A DNA stretch of 64,000 bases from Desulfitobacterium hafniense DCB-2 (GCF_000021925.1 NC_011830.1:644501-708500); one strand, 5' to 3'; counted from the stretch's first letter, positions 26,728 to 36,937 are shown. Numbers and translations: made by a program. Notes: a model not told the origin generated them from the letters alone.

Positions 26728-27672
26728 ATGTTTCTGAAATTCATGCTGCGGCGCTTCCTTTACGTCATCCCCATGCTGTTCATTACCACCCTCGTCGTCT
26801 TTTCTCTAATCCTGCTCATCCCGGGTGATCCGGTCCTGGCCATTCTCGGTGAAAATGCCACCTATGAGAAAGTGGCGGAACTGCGCCAGCAATTAGGACT
26901 GGATCAACCGGTGATTATGCAATATATTCATTGGTTGAATAACGCGGTTCATGGGGATTTGGGGAGATCCCTCTTTACCGGACAACTGGTCGGACACGCC
27001 ATCCAGCAGCACCTTGCCATTACGATTCAGCTGGTTGCCGTGGGCATGACCTTTGCCATTGCCGGCGGGATGTTTTTTGCCATTACCTCCATTTACTTTC
27101 CCAAGAGCTGGATGGACTATGCCGCCCGCTTTTTAGGCACCTTGGGCACGGCGGTACCCAATTTTTTATGTGCTATGATCCTGATTATTATTTTCAGCTT
27201 AAACCTGAATTGGCTGCCGGCCACCGGCTTTATCAGCATTACCGACGGCGCGGGCTCCTTTTTAAAGCATATCCTGCTGCCCGGCTTTTCCCTGAGCTTA
27301 GCCGGGATAGCCGTCATCACCCGGCAATTGCGCTCCTCCTTGATGGAAACCATGGATGCGGAGTATATACGCACGGCCTATGCCAAAGGGGCCGGCCGCT
27401 ACCGGGCGATTTTCAAGCACGGCCTGCAAAACGCCATGCTGCCCGTGGTCACCACCATCGGTCTTTTAATGGGCACCATGCTGGGTGCCACGGTGGTTGT
27501 GGAAAACATTTTTGCCATTCCGGGCATGGGCCAGCTGGTAATCAATGCCATTGGCCAGCGGGATTTCACCGTGGTCCAGGGTGTCGTCCTGGTCATGATT
27601 GTGATGGTCGTGGTCATTAACTTCCTGACCGATATTGTGTATGCCTTATTGGATCCGCGAATCGAGTATTAG
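26728..27672 (+). CDS. DppB-type ABC transporter permease
   Basis: A 314-residue inner-membrane permease with six expected helices and the DppB/OppB N-terminus (LRRFLYVIPMLFITTLVVF). The EAA-type loop that contacts the ATPases is TAYAKGAGRYRAIFKHGLQNA, positions about 215-235. Start ATG 26728 follows AAAGGAGG. It forms the membrane channel with the DppC-like protein encoded next. Confidence 0.93.
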   Translation: MFLKFMLRRFLYVIPMLFITTLVVFSLILLIPGDPVLAILGENATYEKVAELRQQLGLDQPVIMQYIHWLNNAVHGDLGRSLFTGQLVGHAIQQHLAITIQLVAVGMTFAIAGGMFFAITSIYFPKSWMDYAARFLGTLGTAVPNFLCAMILIIIFSLNLNWLPATGFISITDGAGSFLKHILLPGFSLSLAGIAVITRQLRSSLMETMDAEYIRTAYAKGAGRYRAIFKHGLQNAMLPVVTTIGLLMGTMLGATVVVENIFAIPGMGQLVINAIGQRDFTVVQGVVLVMIVMVVVINFLTDIVYALLDPRIEY

Positions 27673-27685
27673 AGGGGAGCTTACT

Positions 27686-28528
27686 ATGAGTTTTAAAACG
27701 ATTTTTAAACGCTTGATGGCGGAAAGACTCGCTTTTGCCAGCTTTATTTTCCTGGTTATGCTCGTCATCGTCGCCCTGCTTGCTCCTCATATTCAACCTT
27801 ATGACCCCTTCAAGCAAGATTTAACCAAAGTCATGCAGCTCCCCAGTGCCGAGCACTGGCTGGGTACGGACGGGCTGGGCTGTGATGTTTTGAGCAAAAT
27901 GCTCATGGGCTCCCAGACGGCCATTAAGTCGGCCCTGTTTGCCATTATGATTCCCCTCCTGGTCGGGGTGCCTTTGGGGGTCTTAAGCGGTTACTTCGGC
28001 GGTGTGATCGATGATGTTTTCATGCGCATCGTCGATGCCATCATCGCCATTCCCGCCCTCATCCTCGCTTTAGGCATTACCAGCGCCCTGGGCGTCAACC
28101 TCTGGAACGCCATGATGGCCATCGGGATTGTCTTTACCCCGAAATTCGCCAGACTGGCCAGAGGGCAGACCCTGCAGGTCCGGCTGGAGCCCTATGTGGA
28201 GGCGGCGAAGATCTCCGGGGCAGGCTTTGTCTGGATTATGTTCAGGCACATTCTGCCCAATATTTCCCCGCCCATCGTTGTCCAGGCCTCCTTCAATCTC
28301 AGTATGGCCATCCTTACGGAAACCACCCTCAGCTTTCTGGGCATGGGCGCTCAGCCTCCCGATGTCAGCTGGGGGAACCTGATCCAGCAAGGCTACAGTC
28401 TGATTTACATTAATCCCTGGATGATCGTTTATCCCGGGATTGCCATCATGCTGACCATCCTGGCCGGCAACTTCCTCGGCGATGGTCTGAGGGTAGCCCT
28501 TGATCCCAAACAACAAAGGATATTCTAA
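27686..28528 (+). CDS. DppC-type ABC transporter permease
   Basis: A 280-residue permease. ATG 27686 follows GAGGGGAG and lies 13 bases after the dppB-like stop. It begins with the amphipathic RLMAERLAFASFIFL segment of DppC proteins. YDPFKQD and LGTDGLGCDVLSKM form the conserved periplasmic loop, and AAKISGAGFVWIMFRHILPN is the ATPase-contact loop. It pairs with the DppB-like protein. Confidence 0.93.
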   Translation: MSFKTIFKRLMAERLAFASFIFLVMLVIVALLAPHIQPYDPFKQDLTKVMQLPSAEHWLGTDGLGCDVLSKMLMGSQTAIKSALFAIMIPLLVGVPLGVLSGYFGGVIDDVFMRIVDAIIAIPALILALGITSALGVNLWNAMMAIGIVFTPKFARLARGQTLQVRLEPYVEAAKISGAGFVWIMFRHILPNISPPIVVQASFNLSMAILTETTLSFLGMGAQPPDVSWGNLIQQGYSLIYINPWMIVYPGIAIMLTILAGNFLGDGLRVALDPKQQRIF

Positions 28529-28543
28529 AAAGGGGGGAGATAC

Positions 28544-29581
28544 TTGAAGACAGAAACACCCTTGCTGGAAGTCAATCACTTAAAAACCTACATCCCCACG
28601 TCCAAAGGTGAGATCAAGCCTGTGGATGACGTTTCCTTCACCATTGCCAAAGGTGAGATTGTCGCCTTAGTCGGTGAATCAGGAAGCGGGAAAAGTGTTT
28701 CTTCCCTTTCCATCATGAGATTGAATGCCGGCGCCATCAAATACCGTCCGGACAGTTCCATCCTCTTTGCCGGCCGGGACTTATTGAAACTAAAGGAAAA
28801 AGAATTAAGAAAGATCCGCGGCAACGACATCGCCATGATCTTCCAGGACCCCATGTCCGCCCTCAACCCGGTCCATCCCATTGGCAGGCAAATTGCCGAA
28901 GCGATTCTGCTTCACAAAAAAGTCAGCCCTAAAGAAGCGCAAAAAACCGCCCTGGAGCTGCTCAATAAAGTCGGTATTCCCGATGCCCAAAGGCGTCTCA
29001 AGGATTACCCCCACCAATTATCCGGCGGGATGAGGCAAAGAGCCATGATCGCCATCGCCCTGGCCTGCAATCCGAAACTGCTGATCGCTGACGAACCGAC
29101 CACAGCCCTGGACGTGACCATTCAGTCCCAGATCTTAAATCTGTTAAGAGATTTGCAGAAGGAATTTGGGATTTCTATCCTCCTGATTACTCATGACCTC
29201 GGTGTTGTAGCGGAAACCGCCGACCGGGTGCTGGTCATGTATTGCGGAAAGATTGTGGAAGAAGGTAATGTGGAAGACATTTTCGCCCATCCTCAGCATC
29301 CCTATACCAAGGGGCTGATGGTCAGTATTCCCTCATTGTCCGGACCCTCCAAGGAAACCCTGGACGCCATTCCGGGGGTGGTGCCCAATCCCCTGGAACT
29401 GCCCCCAGGCTGTAATTTCGTGACCCGCTGTGGGTCGGCCATGGTGAAATGTCACGAGGCTGCTCCTGAATTGGAGCAGCACCCTTCAGGGAACCGGGTT
29501 TCCTGCTGGCTCCACACATCAGGGAAGGGGGATGATGAAGATGACAGAGAAGCAACCGCTCTTGTCACTGCAGGGCATTAA
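28544..29581 (+). CDS. DppD-type ABC transporter ATP-binding protein
   Basis: A 345-residue ATPase starting at TTG 28544 behind GGGGGGAGA. Walker A is GESGSGKS, the signature [12 protein letters not shown] and Walker [10 protein letters not shown]. The C-terminal oligopeptide-transporter extension has the cysteine set [17 protein letters not shown] that in relatives binds an iron-sulfur cluster. It works with the DppF-like ATPase. The last 50 bases overlap the next gene. Confidence 0.92.
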   Translation: MKTETPLLEVNHLKTYIPTSKGEIKPVDDVSFTIAKGEIVALVGESGSGKSVSSLSIMRLNAGAIKYRPDSSILFAGRDLLKLKEKELRKIRGNDIAMIFQDPMSALNPVHPIGRQIAEAILLHKKVSPKEAQKTALELLNKVGIPDAQRRLKDYPHQLSGGMRQRAMIAIALACNPKLLIADEPTTALDVTIQSQILNLLRDLQKEFGISILLITHDLGVVAETADRVLVMYCGKIVEEGNVEDIFAHPQHPYTKGLMVSIPSLSGPSKETLDAIPGVVPNPLELPPGCNFVTRCGSAMVKCHEAAPELEQHPSGNRVSCWLHTSGKGDDEDDREATALVTAGH

Positions 29582-30524
29582 AAAACACTTCCCGGTGGGA
29601 AGCGGGCTTTTCGGCCAAAAAAGCAATTCCGTGAAAGCTGTGGACGGTGTCAGTCTGGATATTTACCCCGGTCAAACCGTGGGTCTGGTGGGGGAGTCCG
29701 GCTGCGGGAAATCAACCATCGGCCGCATGGTGGTGGGGCTTAGCGAGCCCACCGCCGGGGAGATCTATTTTGAAGGGAGAAAGCTTTCCGAGTACAAAAG
29801 CAAAAAAGCCATGGGCAAGAACCTGCAGATGATCTTCCAGGATTCCTATTCCTCACTGAATCCCCGCATGACGGTCGCCGATATTATTGCCGAGCCCCTT
29901 GTTCTTCATAAAGTGGGGACCCATAAAGAACGGGGGAAAAGAGTGGATGAACTGCTGGAAAGAGTGGGGCTGGCCGCCTATCACGGCAGCAGGTATCCCA
30001 TTGAATTCTCCGGGGGACAAAGACAAAGAATCGGCATTGCCCGTGCCCTTGCCCTCCAGCCCAAACTGATCGTCTGTGATGAGCCTGTTTCCGCCCTGGA
30101 CGTATCCATTCAAGCCCAAATCCTCAATCTGCTGAAAGAAATTCAAAAGGATTTGGGACTGTCCTATCTGTTTATCGCCCACGGAATTCAAGTGGTCAAA
30201 CACATCAGTGATCAAATCGCCGTCATGTATTTAGGCAAAATCGCTGAATTCGCCGGGAAAGAGGAACTGTTCGCCAACCCTCATCATCCCTATACCAAGG
30301 CCTTATTAGCCGCCGTACCCTTACCCGATCCCAGGCTGCGGGACAGAGAGCGGATTCTTTTAAAAGGAGATCTCCCCAGCCCGGCCAATCCCCCCGCCGG
30401 CTGCCGTTTCCATACACGCTGCCCTGTGGCCATGGAAAAATGTAAAGTGACCGATCCGGCTCTCATCCCAACCTCCCAGGACAGCAGGACAGCCTGCTTA
30501 CTATACGATATGTCCATTGTCTGA
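29532..30524 (+). CDS. DppF-type ABC transporter ATP-binding protein
   Basis: A 330-residue ATPase with Walker A GESGCGKS, signature FSGGQRQRIGIA and Walker B LIVCDEPVS. The C-terminus has the oligopeptide-transporter cysteines (CRFHTRCPVAMEKC). Three ATGs compete (29532, 29535, 29541); the third is best spaced from GGGAAGGGGG. It overlaps the dppD-like gene by about 40-50 bases. The H-loop reads IAHGIQVV where AHDLSVV is usual, so the His is kept but the next Asp is Gly. It ends the operon before a strong terminator. Confidence 0.92.
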   Translation: MMKMTEKQPLLSLQGIKKHFPVGSGLFGQKSNSVKAVDGVSLDIYPGQTVGLVGESGCGKSTIGRMVVGLSEPTAGEIYFEGRKLSEYKSKKAMGKNLQMIFQDSYSSLNPRMTVADIIAEPLVLHKVGTHKERGKRVDELLERVGLAAYHGSRYPIEFSGGQRQRIGIARALALQPKLIVCDEPVSALDVSIQAQILNLLKEIQKDLGLSYLFIAHGIQVVKHISDQIAVMYLGKIAEFAGKEELFANPHHPYTKALLAAVPLPDPRLRDRERILLKGDLPSPANPPAGCRFHTRCPVAMEKCKVTDPALIPTSQDSRTACLLYDMSIV

Positions 30525-30565
30525 GGGGATGAAGTGACTTGAATTAAGAATACCGCAGCCATAAA

Positions 30566-30594
30566 GAACCCCGCGCAACCGCGGGGTTCATTTT
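30566..30594. terminator. Strong terminator between the dpp operon and the convergent LysR gene
   Basis: GAACCCCGCG and CGCGGGGTTC are exactly complementary around CAAC, followed by ATTTT. It can act on both strands. Confidence 0.9.
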
Positions 30595-30652
30595 CGTGGC
30601 GCACCAAAGCGCTCCTGCTTTTCGCTTCAATACATTGTACCGGAATAGCGCC

Positions 30653-31561
30653 TTACTTAGACTCGCTGTAAAATCTGATAAATTGCTGAATCATGGCATT
30701 GTCTTTATTTTCCCGGTGAATCAGGATGCCGATCCGGCAGTTGATTTTATCCCGAATCGGGGTTGTCACCAAGCCGTCCAAAACCTTAGGGAAAAACTTC
30801 GCTTGCCGGGCAGCGCCTAAGGTGATGTACTGGCCTTTCTGCAAAATATCATAGAAGGTAAATAAGTTGCTGACAGAAAACTTGATGTTGTCCAAACCAT
30901 ACTGGTCAAACAGGTCTTCAAAAGGGGAGGGAGAGAGGCTGGTGGGTTTATAAAGAATCAATTGTTCCTTGCTTAAGGCTTTGAGGGAAATACTCTTAAA
31001 TCCTTGCCTGGCAAACCGGCTGTCCTTATGGGAGTAGACCACAAATTTGATGTCTCGCATGGGATAGTAGCACAGTTCCTCTGTAATCAACTCATTATAC
31101 AAATGATCAATCAGCATGATAATTCCCACATAGTCCCTGTTTTTATGGACTTGCTTGATAATTTCCGGCACGCCCATTTCCTGATAACTGATCTTGAGGT
31201 TGGGATATTCGCCGGTGAATTTATTGATCACATTGGCATTGCTGTCTCCGGCAATATTGGCCGGACAGAGAATGGTTAACTTTCCCTGCCTGTTTTGATG
31301 GGTCTTATCTTCAGCAAAAGCCTGGATCAGCTGGGTTTGCTCAGCCATCACTTTTTGAGACCATTCCAGCACCCGTTTCCCGTGTTCGGTCAAAGTAATG
31401 CCCCGGTTGGAGCGTTCAAACAGCGGGGTTGCGAAATGACGTTCCAGAGCTGCCATCATCTTGCTCAGATTGGCTTGGGTCAGGCGGAGATTTTTGCTGG
31501 CTTTGTTGATCGACCGGCAGCGGGCCACCTCGATAAAATAGTGCAGGTATTCGATTCGCAT
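30653..31561 (-). CDS. LysR-family transcriptional regulator (divergent from phosphatase 1)
   Basis: A 302-residue LysR protein with the N-terminal winged helix-turn-helix (ARCRSINKASKNLRLTQANL) and a periplasmic-binding-protein-like effector domain. The start ATG 31561 follows AGGAGG. It is divergent from the phosphatase gene at 31766. A perfect 8-bp inverted repeat lies at 31634-31657 between them, as is typical for LysR regulation of a divergent target. The effector is unknown but is probably a substrate or product of the phosphatase/TRAP operon. Confidence 0.88.
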   Translation of the reverse strand: MRIEYLHYFIEVARCRSINKASKNLRLTQANLSKMMAALERHFATPLFERSNRGITLTEHGKRVLEWSQKVMAEQTQLIQAFAEDKTHQNRQGKLTILCPANIAGDSNANVINKFTGEYPNLKISYQEMGVPEIIKQVHKNRDYVGIIMLIDHLYNELITEELCYYPMRDIKFVVYSHKDSRFARQGFKSISLKALSKEQLILYKPTSLSPSPFEDLFDQYGLDNIKFSVSNLFTFYDILQKGQYITLGAARQAKFFPKVLDGLVTTPIRDKINCRIGILIHRENKDNAMIQQFIRFYSESK

Positions 31562-31633
31562 ATGAAAAACCTCCTACTCTGAAAAGCTCAGCGCCCCTTA
31601 TATATCCCCATTGTACCAGAAAAAGGGGGACCA

Positions 31634-31657
31634 GGTTATATCGATTTTAATATAACC
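31634..31657. promoter_or_regulatory. Candidate LysR operator upstream of phosphatase gene 1
   Basis: GGTTATAT and ATATAACC are exact complements with an eight-base spacer (a T-N11-A-like layout), about 75 bases before the divergent LysR gene start and 110 before ATG 31766. Confidence 0.55.
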
Positions 31658-31765
31658 AAACCGGTTTTCATAACTTATTCATGGCTACACGCCAACCCCG
31701 CCCTATTATATAGTTAACCTGGATGGACAGATACCCTGCCAATCTTAAGTATTAGGAGGTTCAGC

Positions 31766-33820
31766 ATGAAACGAAAAGCATTAACAGACAAAGTCATCGT
31801 TCTCGGCGTCGACGGCTTTGACCCCAGACTGGCGAAGAAGTTCATGGACCAGGGAAAAATGCCTGCCTTGAAAGAATTTACCGGAAGAGGGTCGGCCAGA
31901 GAGGATTTAGTACTTTTGGGAGCAATGCCTACGGTGACGCCGCCCCTCTGGACAACCCTGGCCACAGGGGCCAATCCCGGCACCCATGGCATCACCTGTT
32001 TTTTTGCCTCCGATCCTGTGAATATTGACACAATGTATTACAATCTGGATTCCCGCCAATCCAAAGCCGAGCCTTTATGGAACGTCTTTGCCGAAGAAGC
32101 CGGCAAAAAAACCTTAGTCTGGCACTGGCCCGGCTCCTCCTGGCCGCCGACCTCCGACAGCCCCAATCTCCATGTGGTTGACGGCACTCAGCCTTCCGGG
32201 ATCAATAACGGGATTCCCTTCCTGGATCTCCTCAAAGTGGTCACCGGCTCGGAGAAAATTGCTTCCAGCCAATACCTGCCCAACACCTCTCACGTAGCTC
32301 AGGGCCAAGGCTGCATTATTGACAACGCAGCCGAGTTGATGGAAGACGGGGAAGAGGCGGAAACCTCTGTTTTCCGCAAAGTCATTGCCGCCGGGAATCA
32401 TGCCAAAGGCTTTCAATTCAGTATTACTGAACAAGAGGAGTGCGAAATTGAAGCCCTGGGCAATATGGTCTGCGATACCGTCAAAGCGGCCATCAAACCT
32501 GCCGCAGGCTGGGCCCAGGCACCGGCGGAGGCCAAAGAGTTTACCTTCTTTGTCTCCGGCGGCCTGGAACGGCGCCCGGCTTTAATCGTGCCCAACCAAC
32601 AAGGTGTTTATGACTCGGTTCAGTTCTATAAATCCAAAAAAGAGACGGCCCCCTACCTTACCCTGAAAAAAGGGGAGATCCGGTTCGATGTCAGGGACAC
32701 GGTCAAAAACGATCAGGGTGAAAACGTCCCCTGCAACCGCAATTATCAGCTGCTGGAACTGGCGGAAGACGGCTCTAAATTCAATCTCATTATCAACAAT
32801 GCCTCTCAGGTGGGCCGTGATGACTACTTCCACCCCAAAAGCCTGTACCAGGAAGTTGTGGAGAAGATCGGCAATGTGCCGGTAAATTTCCGGGTCAACG
32901 GTTCCAATGAGATCCTGGTGCGGGAAACCATGCTCCCCTCCTGGGAAAATTACTGCAATTGGCAGGCAGAGTGTCTGACCTATTTTATGAAGAATAACAA
33001 ATACGATATGATCTTCTCCCATCTCCATAACCTGGACGGAGTAGGGCATTACTTCTGGCATTACGCCTGCAACCAGGAAGAATGGAAGGATAACAATGAG
33101 CTTACTTATCAGCAATACCAGGAAGAAGCCTATTGCCAGACCGACCGTTATCTGAGCAAATTCCTGCCCTTCCTTGATCAGGGCTGGACAGTGATCATCA
33201 CTTCTGATCATGGGCTGCTTACCCAGGAGTACCACGGGGTGATTCTCGGTGAAATCCACGGTGTGAATGTGCCTGTCATGGCCGAACTAGGGTACACCGT
33301 CATGGTTAAAGATGAAAAGGGCAGGGATACCAAAGAAATTGACTGGAGCAAAACCAGAGCCATTGCCATCCGCGGCGATCATATCTATATCAATCTGAAG
33401 GGCAGAAATCCCCATGGCATTGTGGAGCCCGCGGACAAGTATGAACTGGAGACTCAGATTATTTCCGATCTCTATAACTACCGTGATCCCCATACCGGCC
33501 GCCGGGTTATTTCCGTAGCGGTGCGCAACAAAGACGCCGTCCACTTCGGCATGGGCGGCCCTGAATGCGGGGATATCGTTTATTTCACCGAAGAAGGATT
33601 CAATAAGATCCACGCCGATTCCCTTTCCACCCAATGGGGGTATGCCGGTACTTCCGTTTCTCCCCTCTTTGTGGCGGCCGGACCCGGCATCAAGGAAAAC
33701 TGCGTCACGGAACGGGTGATCAGGCAGGCGGATGTTGCCCCTACCATCGCGGCACTTACCGGGGTCAGAATGCCTGCCCAGTGTGAAGGCGCCCCCATCT
33801 ATCAAATCATTTCCGAATAA
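31766..33820 (+). CDS. Alkaline-phosphatase-superfamily hydrolase 1 (NPP/phosphodiesterase-like)
   Basis: A 684-residue enzyme of the type I phosphodiesterase/nucleotide pyrophosphatase branch. Metal and catalytic marks appear in order: Asp in VLGVDGFDPR, the probable nucleophile Thr in VTPPLWTTLATG (about residue 58), then THGITC. SHLHNLDGVGHYFWH and ITSDHGL carry the remaining metal ligands. The family hydrolyses phosphate mono- or diesters, or phosphonates, with two metal ions. There is no signal peptide, so the substrate must be taken up first. It is the first gene of an operon with a TRAP-TAXI transporter and has a close relative at 43497. The exact substrate cannot be read from sequence. 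Confidence 0.85.
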   Translation: MKRKALTDKVIVLGVDGFDPRLAKKFMDQGKMPALKEFTGRGSAREDLVLLGAMPTVTPPLWTTLATGANPGTHGITCFFASDPVNIDTMYYNLDSRQSKAEPLWNVFAEEAGKKTLVWHWPGSSWPPTSDSPNLHVVDGTQPSGINNGIPFLDLLKVVTGSEKIASSQYLPNTSHVAQGQGCIIDNAAELMEDGEEAETSVFRKVIAAGNHAKGFQFSITEQEECEIEALGNMVCDTVKAAIKPAAGWAQAPAEAKEFTFFVSGGLERRPALIVPNQQGVYDSVQFYKSKKETAPYLTLKKGEIRFDVRDTVKNDQGENVPCNRNYQLLELAEDGSKFNLIINNASQVGRDDYFHPKSLYQEVVEKIGNVPVNFRVNGSNEILVRETMLPSWENYCNWQAECLTYFMKNNKYDMIFSHLHNLDGVGHYFWHYACNQEEWKDNNELTYQQYQEEAYCQTDRYLSKFLPFLDQGWTVIITSDHGLLTQEYHGVILGEIHGVNVPVMAELGYTVMVKDEKGRDTKEIDWSKTRAIAIRGDHIYINLKGRNPHGIVEPADKYELETQIISDLYNYRDPHTGRRVISVAVRNKDAVHFGMGGPECGDIVYFTEEGFNKIHADSLSTQWGYAGTSVSPLFVAAGPGIKENCVTERVIRQADVAPTIAALTGVRMPAQCEGAPIYQIISE

Positions 33821-33898
33821 GATCCATGAGTATGAAGGAATCGGGAAAATAGCCTGACCGGAAAGTTCAGCAGTATTCCCATGGGAAGGAGTCAAAGC

Positions 33899-35848
33899 AT
33901 GACAAAGGATGAAAAAGACTTGGACTCTATGGACGAGAAAGATCTGGAAGCTTTAGCGGAAGACGGTAAACGCAGACCACTGACCGGCGGCGTGGCTTTG
34001 GTTGTGGGCGCCCTGGCCGTGATCTGGACCCTCTACACCATTTACTCAACCATTTTCGGTGTTCTGAATGTGCTGGTTTACCGTGGGATTCACTTGACCT
34101 TTGCCCTGGCACTGGGTTTCGTCTTGTTCCCCCCATCCAAAAAGCTGGCCGGCCATAAGATTGCTTATGCAATCGACCTCCTGCTGGCCCTTACCAGTGT
34201 AGCCTTAGGTATCTATGTACTGAACAGCGCCGGCAGTTTTGCGGACCGGATCGGCATTCCCAACCGGGCGGATTTTATCTTTGGAGCCATTGCCGTGGTG
34301 CTGATCCTGGAATTAACCAGACGGGTCGTCGGAAAATCCATGACCATCGTGGCCGGAGTGTTCCTGGTCTATGCATTATTCGGCAGGCACTTGCCATCCT
34401 TTCTCGCCCATCCCGGCGTCGATGTCAAGATGCTCACCAGCACCCTGCTCATTTCCTTAGAGGGCATTTTCGGCGTGGCTTTGGGCGTGTCCGCCAATCT
34501 GCTCCTGATCTTTATCGTCGTTGCCCAGTTTCTGGTGGGCACCGGAACCGGCCAGTTTATTATGGATCTCTCCAGCTCCCTGATTGGCTGGGCAAGGGGA
34601 GGGCCGGCCAAGATCGCCATCATCAGCAGCGGCTTATTCGGCAGCATATCCGGCAGTGCCGTGGCCAATGTGCTCAGTACCGGGGCGGTCACCATACCCA
34701 TGATGAAGAAACTGGGCTATAAGCCCCATTTTGCCGGGGCGGTTGAAGCAGCGGCCTCGACGGGAGGACAGATCATGCCCCCGGTCATGGGCGCCGCCGC
34801 CTTTGTCATGGCCGAAGTATTGGGAGTACCCTATGCCAAAGTATGTGTTTCCGCCGCTCTGCCCGCTATTCTATATTATGTGGCCTTACTGATCATGGTG
34901 GATTTGGAAGCAGCCAGAACCCAATTGCGCGGGATTCCCAAGGAAAACCTGGTTCCTGTAAAAAAGACCCTCAAGGAAGGCTGGTTCTATATCATTCCCT
35001 TGGTTATTCTGATTTATCTAATCATGACCGGCAGTTCTCCCCAAAGAGCGGGGGTCATCACCATCGCTGCCAGCATCATCATCAACCTTTTGAACTGGAA
35101 AAACCGCTTATCCCTGAAGCAGTATCTCCATATGCTAAAAGAAGGAAGCCTGGGTTGCATATTGATCGCTATGGCCTGTGCTACAGCCGGGATCATTATG
35201 GGCTGCGTCAATCTGACGGGGCTTGGGCCCAATTTCTCAGGCATCCTGGTATCTTTAGCTTCAGGCAATCAACTGGCTTTGCTTCTCCTGACCATGGTGG
35301 CATCGATCATCCTGGGTATGGCACTGCCCACCTTGATCTGCTACATGATTTTAGCCGTTCTCATCGCCCCGGCCCTGGTCAGCATGGGAGTAGAGCCCAT
35401 GGCCGCCCATCTTTTCGTCCTGTATTTCGGAGTGATCAGCTTTGTCACGCCCCCGGTGGCCCTGGCCGCCTATGCCGGTGCAGCCATTGCCAATGCCAAT
35501 GCCATGAAGACGGGCTGGACCGCCGCTAAAATTGCCACATGCATGTTTGTGCTGCCCTTTATGTTCGTTTACAACCCAGAGCTCATCCTGATTCATGGTC
35601 TGAGTTGGAGCGTACTGCCCATCATCATTACATCGGTGATTGGCACCACGGCCATTTGTATGGCAATCCAAGGTTATGCATTTACCCCAATCAGACATTG
35701 GCCGGTGAGGGTGATCCTGTTTTTGGCGGGGATAAGCCTCATCTACCCGGGAATGTATACCGATCTGCTGGGAATAGCCTGTTTTGCCCTTATAGTCGGT
35801 GCAAACTATCGGTTTAAGCAAAAAGACCGGGTTGTCTTAAGTGAATAG
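33899..35848 (+). CDS. TRAP transporter fused permease (DctQM fusion, TAXI type)
   Basis: A 649-residue membrane protein. ATG 33899 follows GGAAGGA, while ATG 33881 lacks a site. After an acidic start come about four helices like the small DctQ subunit, then twelve or more like DctM. Conserved signatures include GSISGSAVANVLSTG and EAAASTGGQIMPPVMGAAAF. Fused permeases of this type work with TAXI-family binding proteins and use an ion gradient to import organic acids. The partner binding protein is encoded 33 bases downstream. Confidence 0.92.
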   Translation: MTKDEKDLDSMDEKDLEALAEDGKRRPLTGGVALVVGALAVIWTLYTIYSTIFGVLNVLVYRGIHLTFALALGFVLFPPSKKLAGHKIAYAIDLLLALTSVALGIYVLNSAGSFADRIGIPNRADFIFGAIAVVLILELTRRVVGKSMTIVAGVFLVYALFGRHLPSFLAHPGVDVKMLTSTLLISLEGIFGVALGVSANLLLIFIVVAQFLVGTGTGQFIMDLSSSLIGWARGGPAKIAIISSGLFGSISGSAVANVLSTGAVTIPMMKKLGYKPHFAGAVEAAASTGGQIMPPVMGAAAFVMAEVLGVPYAKVCVSAALPAILYYVALLIMVDLEAARTQLRGIPKENLVPVKKTLKEGWFYIIPLVILIYLIMTGSSPQRAGVITIAASIIINLLNWKNRLSLKQYLHMLKEGSLGCILIAMACATAGIIMGCVNLTGLGPNFSGILVSLASGNQLALLLLTMVASIILGMALPTLICYMILAVLIAPALVSMGVEPMAAHLFVLYFGVISFVTPPVALAAYAGAAIANANAMKTGWTAAKIATCMFVLPFMFVYNPELILIHGLSWSVLPIIITSVIGTTAICMAIQGYAFTPIRHWPVRVILFLAGISLIYPGMYTDLLGIACFALIVGANYRFKQKDRVVLSE

Positions 35849-35881
35849 CTCAAGGTAAAAAATAGTGTAGGAGGGTCTACC

Positions 35882-36895
35882 ATGAAAAAAATGAATAAGG
35901 TAGTGTCTGTTTTGGTGCTGACGGCTATGGTGTTAATGCTCATTTCAGGCTGCGGCAGTAGTGCAGGCAGCAGCGGCGGCAATGACCAGGACAAGCAAAA
36001 ACCGGCGGCCAACACCCAACTGCGGATCATGTCCACATCCGGCGGCGACAAATACTTTTTGACCACAGGCATCTGTAAAATCAGTGATGATTCCAGCCTG
36101 CCGATTAAAGTAGTCCATCAAACGGTGGCCGGTGACGCGGAAGCAGTCCGCAGATTAAAAGCGGAAACCGCAGATATCGGCATGGCCAACGTCTTTGTGG
36201 CCTCCATGTTTTACAATGGCACGTACACTTTCGAAAAAGACGGCGCTTTCAAGGAGATGAGAGCCTTATTCGCCGGACCCTCCGCTGTAGCTCAATTTGC
36301 CGTCCGGGCAGACTCCCCTGTCAAATCCTTCGAGGATATTAAAAATAAAACCCGCATGGCCACCTTTATGGGCGCATCCCAGGTGTATACCAAATTGATC
36401 CTGGATGCCTACGGCAAACAGGAAAACGTGGATTATATCTTTATTTCTTCCAATTATGCGGATATGGCCGACCAGATCAAGGATAAAACGGTGGACGTCA
36501 TTCAATTCTGGTCAGGAGCTCCCTGTCCCCAGGCGGAAAACATCGAGGCCGATGTGCCGATCCGCTTGTTGCCGGTCAATGACCAAGCGATTGAAAATAT
36601 TAAAAAGGCCATCGATCCCTCCGCTTATCCCGCCGTGGTGAAAGCAGGAACCTATAAAGGCCAGGCGGAAGATGTGACTGTACCCGCCACCCCCACCTAT
36701 TTCATAGCCCGGGCCAATACCGATGAAGAGACCATTTATAATTTTACCCAACTTGTGCTGGAGAACCTGGACGAATTAGTGAAAATCCATCCTCTGGCCA
36801 AGGAAATCGACATAAATAACCTGACCCAAGGATTGCCCTTCCCTTTGCATCCAGGTGCGGAAAAGTATCTCAAGGAAAAGGGGTATCTTAAATAA
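35882..36895 (+). CDS. TAXI-family TRAP transporter substrate-binding lipoprotein
   Basis: A 337-residue binding protein with a lipoprotein signal (VLMLISGCGSS, Cys near residue 24) and a Gly/Ser linker. The TAXI fold follows (TGICKISDDSSLPIKVV; RRLKAETADIGMANV). The strong ribosome binding site AGGAGGG supports ATG 35882. It should deliver a small carboxylate to the fused permease encoded upstream. The gene ends the operon that begins with phosphatase 1, so import and hydrolysis are linked by cotranscription. Confidence 0.9.
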   Translation: MKKMNKVVSVLVLTAMVLMLISGCGSSAGSSGGNDQDKQKPAANTQLRIMSTSGGDKYFLTTGICKISDDSSLPIKVVHQTVAGDAEAVRRLKAETADIGMANVFVASMFYNGTYTFEKDGAFKEMRALFAGPSAVAQFAVRADSPVKSFEDIKNKTRMATFMGASQVYTKLILDAYGKQENVDYIFISSNYADMADQIKDKTVDVIQFWSGAPCPQAENIEADVPIRLLPVNDQAIENIKKAIDPSAYPAVVKAGTYKGQAEDVTVPATPTYFIARANTDEETIYNFTQLVLENLDELVKIHPLAKEIDINNLTQGLPFPLHPGAEKYLKEKGYLK

Positions 36896-36937
36896 TTATC
36901 TTTAAAACAATGGCAGGGAAAGCATGCTGACAAAGGA

